Assembly: GCA_947177635.1 (NCBI GenBank) | Contig: CAMWVQ010000001.1 | Coordinates: 62,001-126,000 of the forward strand | DNA length: 64,000 nucleotides | Direction of reading: 5' to 3' | From: an uncultured Porphyromonadaceae bacterium | GTDB taxonomy: Bacteria; Bacteroidota; Bacteroidia; Bacteroidales; Muribaculaceae | Shown here: positions 62,273 to 64,000 of the stretch, one piece after another | How positions within the stretch are numbered: the first letter of the stretch is position 1 | How the letters are laid out: each line of letters opens with the position of its first letter | Notes under the pieces: model-generated | The model's database searches: none | What the model saw: only the letters and a program-made list of their open reading frames with translations | What the model was told of the DNA's origin: nothing | Translations under genes and position numbers: made by a program

Positions 62273-64000
62273 ATGCCTAAAAATTTCCGACATACATCCG
62301 ACAAGAATCCCACAGGGAAGACTTCCGCTCCCGGCAAACGGTTTACGGCAGGCTCTTCCGGCAGGAGAAGCGGGGACGCTCCCCGGAAACCCCAATCCAA
62401 AGAGCCGGCCAAGAAAGATGGCGCCCGCCACTGCGGCGGCACTGTCATCGAGTACCCGCGTCGTCCTCTGACCGACTGGCTTCCGACCTCCGTCAAGGAG
62501 ATGAAAGCCCACGGATGGGATGAGGTTGACATCGTGCTCTTCTCGGGAGACGCGTATGTCGACCATCCTTCGTTCGGCGCGGCGTTGCTCGGGCGACTGC
62601 TTGTGGAAGTCGGAGGCTATAAAGTGGCCATTGTCCCACAACCCAACTGGCAGGACGACCTGCGAGATTTCCGCAAATTCGGCAGACCAAGGCTTTTCTT
62701 CGGAGTGTCGGCGGGAGCCATGGACTCGATGGTCAACCATTACACCGCCGCCCGCCGCAGACGCAGCGATGACGCGTACACCCCCGACGGGCGCCACGGA
62801 ATGCGTCCCGACTACCCCACCATAGTCTACTCGAAGATTCTGCGCGAGCTGTATCCCGATGTCCCGATAATCGCCGGAGGCATAGAGGCCTCCCTGCGAC
62901 GCCTGTCGCATTATGATTACTGGCAAGACCGGCTGAGACCGTCGATTCTCGTCGATGCCCCCGCCGATATGCTCATTTACGGAATGGGGGAACTCCCCTT
63001 GCTGGAACTCGCGCGCCGTCTCGACGCCGGGGAGAAAATCAGGGATATACGCGATATTCCCCAGACTGTGATTTTCGAGTCTCCTGAAAGGATGAAGGAC
63101 ATCATCGGAGACAATGCTGACACCGGGAAAGCCTTGTCAGACCACATAATACTGAATTCCTGGAAGGAGTGTCTCCGCGACAAGAAAGCCCAGGCGGCAA
63201 ACTTCAAACATATCGAGCAGCAGAGCAACCGCTTCACCGGGGCGACCTTATGGCAACAGATTGACGACAAACGTGTGGTGAGGGTCAACCCTATGTACCC
63301 GCCGATGACGACAGAGCAGATTGACCGCTCTTTCGACCTCAACTACACCCGTCTCCCCCACCCCCGCTATATCGGGAAGAGGATTCCGGCATTCGACATG
63401 ATACGCTTCTCCGTCAATCTCCACAGGGGATGTTTCGGAGGATGCGCATTCTGCACCATATCGGCCCATCAGGGGAAATTCATCGCCTCCCGCTCCAAAG
63501 AGTCCATACTGCGCGAGGCAACGCAGGTAACCCAGATGCCCGGTTTCAAAGGTTACATCTCAGACCTCGGAGGGCCCTCGGCCAACATGTACTCGATGGG
63601 GGGGCGCGACAGGAATATCTGCGCCAAATGTCTCCGTCCGAGCTGTCTGCACCCGAAGCCCTGCCCGAACCTCCACAACGACCACAGGCCGTTGCTCGAC
63701 ATTTACCACTCGGTGGACGCCCTCCCCGGCGTCAAGAAATCTTTCATCGGCAGCGGTGTGAGATATGACCTGTCGATGCACAAGTCAGGAGACAAGGAGA
63801 TTGACGCCGCATCCCGGCGTTACAACGAGGAACTGATAACCGACCATGTAAGCGGACGTCTGAAAGTCGCCCCCGAACACACCGAAGAGGGGGTGCTCGA
63901 CATCATGCGCAAACCGCCGTTCAGCCAATTCGAGGAATTCAAACGGCTGTTTGACACCGTCAACCGACGCCACGACCTGAGACAGCAGCTTATTCCATAC
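62273..64000 (+). CDS. YgiQ-family radical SAM protein, 3' end cut by the window
   Basis: 576 codons are visible and the frame is still open. A basic low-complexity N-terminus of about 60 residues, then the YgiQ N-terminal block (PLTDWLPTSVKEMKAHGWDEVDIVLFSGDAYVDHPSF) and the radical SAM cluster motif CFGGCAFC (first Cys at residue 387, codon 63431). The ATG at 62273 follows uvrB by 31 nt; another ATG at 62266 reads into a stop after four codons. YgiQ proteins are uncharacterised radical SAM enzymes. Confidence 0.92.
   Translation, partial: MPKNFRHTSDKNPTGKTSAPGKRFTAGSSGRRSGDAPRKPQSKEPAKKDGARHCGGTVIEYPRRPLTDWLPTSVKEMKAHGWDEVDIVLFSGDAYVDHPSFGAALLGRLLVEVGGYKVAIVPQPNWQDDLRDFRKFGRPRLFFGVSAGAMDSMVNHYTAARRRRSDDAYTPDGRHGMRPDYPTIVYSKILRELYPDVPIIAGGIEASLRRLSHYDYWQDRLRPSILVDAPADMLIYGMGELPLLELARRLDAGEKIRDIRDIPQTVIFESPERMKDIIGDNADTGKALSDHIILNSWKECLRDKKAQAANFKHIEQQSNRFTGATLWQQIDDKRVVRVNPMYPPMTTEQIDRSFDLNYTRLPHPRYIGKRIPAFDMIRFSVNLHRGCFGGCAFCTISAHQGKFIASRSKESILREATQVTQMPGFKGYISDLGGPSANMYSMGGRDRNICAKCLRPSCLHPKPCPNLHNDHRPLLDIYHSVDALPGVKKSFIGSGVRYDLSMHKSGDKEIDAASRRYNEELITDHVSGRLKVAPEHTEEGVLDIMRKPPFSQFEEFKRLFDTVNRRHDLRQQLIPY

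Noticed and set aside
1..64000. tRNA, rRNA, prophage and insertion sequence genes
   Set aside because: No sequence or protein signatures for these were seen on either strand; a tRNAscan or IS search could still find a weak case.

Overview
The window reads as one chromosomal contig of a member of the Bacteroidota, order Bacteroidales. The evidence is a hybrid two-component sensor/AraC regulator, a complete Bat (aerotolerance-type) operon, glycine-lipid synthesis genes, a succinate CoA-transferase, an OadA-type biotin protein, and many copies of the Bacteroidetes promoter (TTTG, about 20 nt, TAnnTTTG). The moderately high GC and gene content would suit Muribaculaceae, but that family assignment is inference. 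No rRNA, tRNA, CRISPR array, prophage or insertion sequence was seen.

Layout. 1-3083: 3' part of a hybrid two-component regulator, ending at a 30-bp-arm bidirectional terminator. 3178-6976 (minus): typA-hisS-outer membrane barrel protein. 7115-13889 (minus): a visibly more AT-rich block with a TPR/HTH regulator, a carboxypeptidase-regulatory outer membrane barrel, a C39-peptidase ABC exporter and a small membrane protein. It looks like a peptide maturation/export locus without a visible precursor and is the best candidate for an undescribed system. 13998-15478 (minus): an MptE-like DUF115 protein and a YigZ/IMPACT protein. 15592-19556 (plus): glsA-glsB-wzi-lipoprotein, overlapping genes of envelope lipid and capsule assembly. 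19643-22595: a partial nonulosonic acid (legionaminic/sialic type) set, LegB-ATP-grasp-NeuB. 22650-24775: prmC-recX-comF. 24780-29544 (minus): ftsX-DUF3098-uppP-truB-queA-DUF2148. 29634-30992 (minus): miaB. 31122-34504: succinate CoA-transferase, BASS-type transporter, Crp/Fnr regulator. 34505-35246: a long AT-rich intergenic region with a candidate structured RNA (own promoter, hairpins, terminator) and two pairs of tandem repeats. 35247-37717: OmpA-family protein and DAHP synthase/chorismate mutase. 37823-38563: CpsB/CapC-type PHP phosphatase. 38792-40693: OadA-like biotin protein. 40801-43356: two GT2 glycosyltransferases and a WaaP-like kinase. 43384-44904: universal stress protein and a small HTH protein. 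45074-53789 (minus): moxR-DUF58-(BatE/DUF4381-like)-batA-batB-batC-batD-batE. 53991-55570 (minus): two HU-fold proteins, one fused to a membrane helix and LysM. 55675-57012: gdhA. 57291-64000 (plus): TPR protein, DUF4293 protein, uvrB, and a YgiQ radical SAM gene cut by the window end.

Functionally the window mixes housekeeping (translation, tRNA modification, DNA repair, cell division, fermentation to succinate/propionate, glutamate and aromatic amino acid synthesis) with envelope building (glycine lipids, capsule, nonulosonate, LPS-type glycosyltransferases, OmpA, Bat complex). Gene starts were moved downstream of the longest open frame wherever a promoter, a signal peptide or family alignment from memory supported it; these choices are explained per gene.
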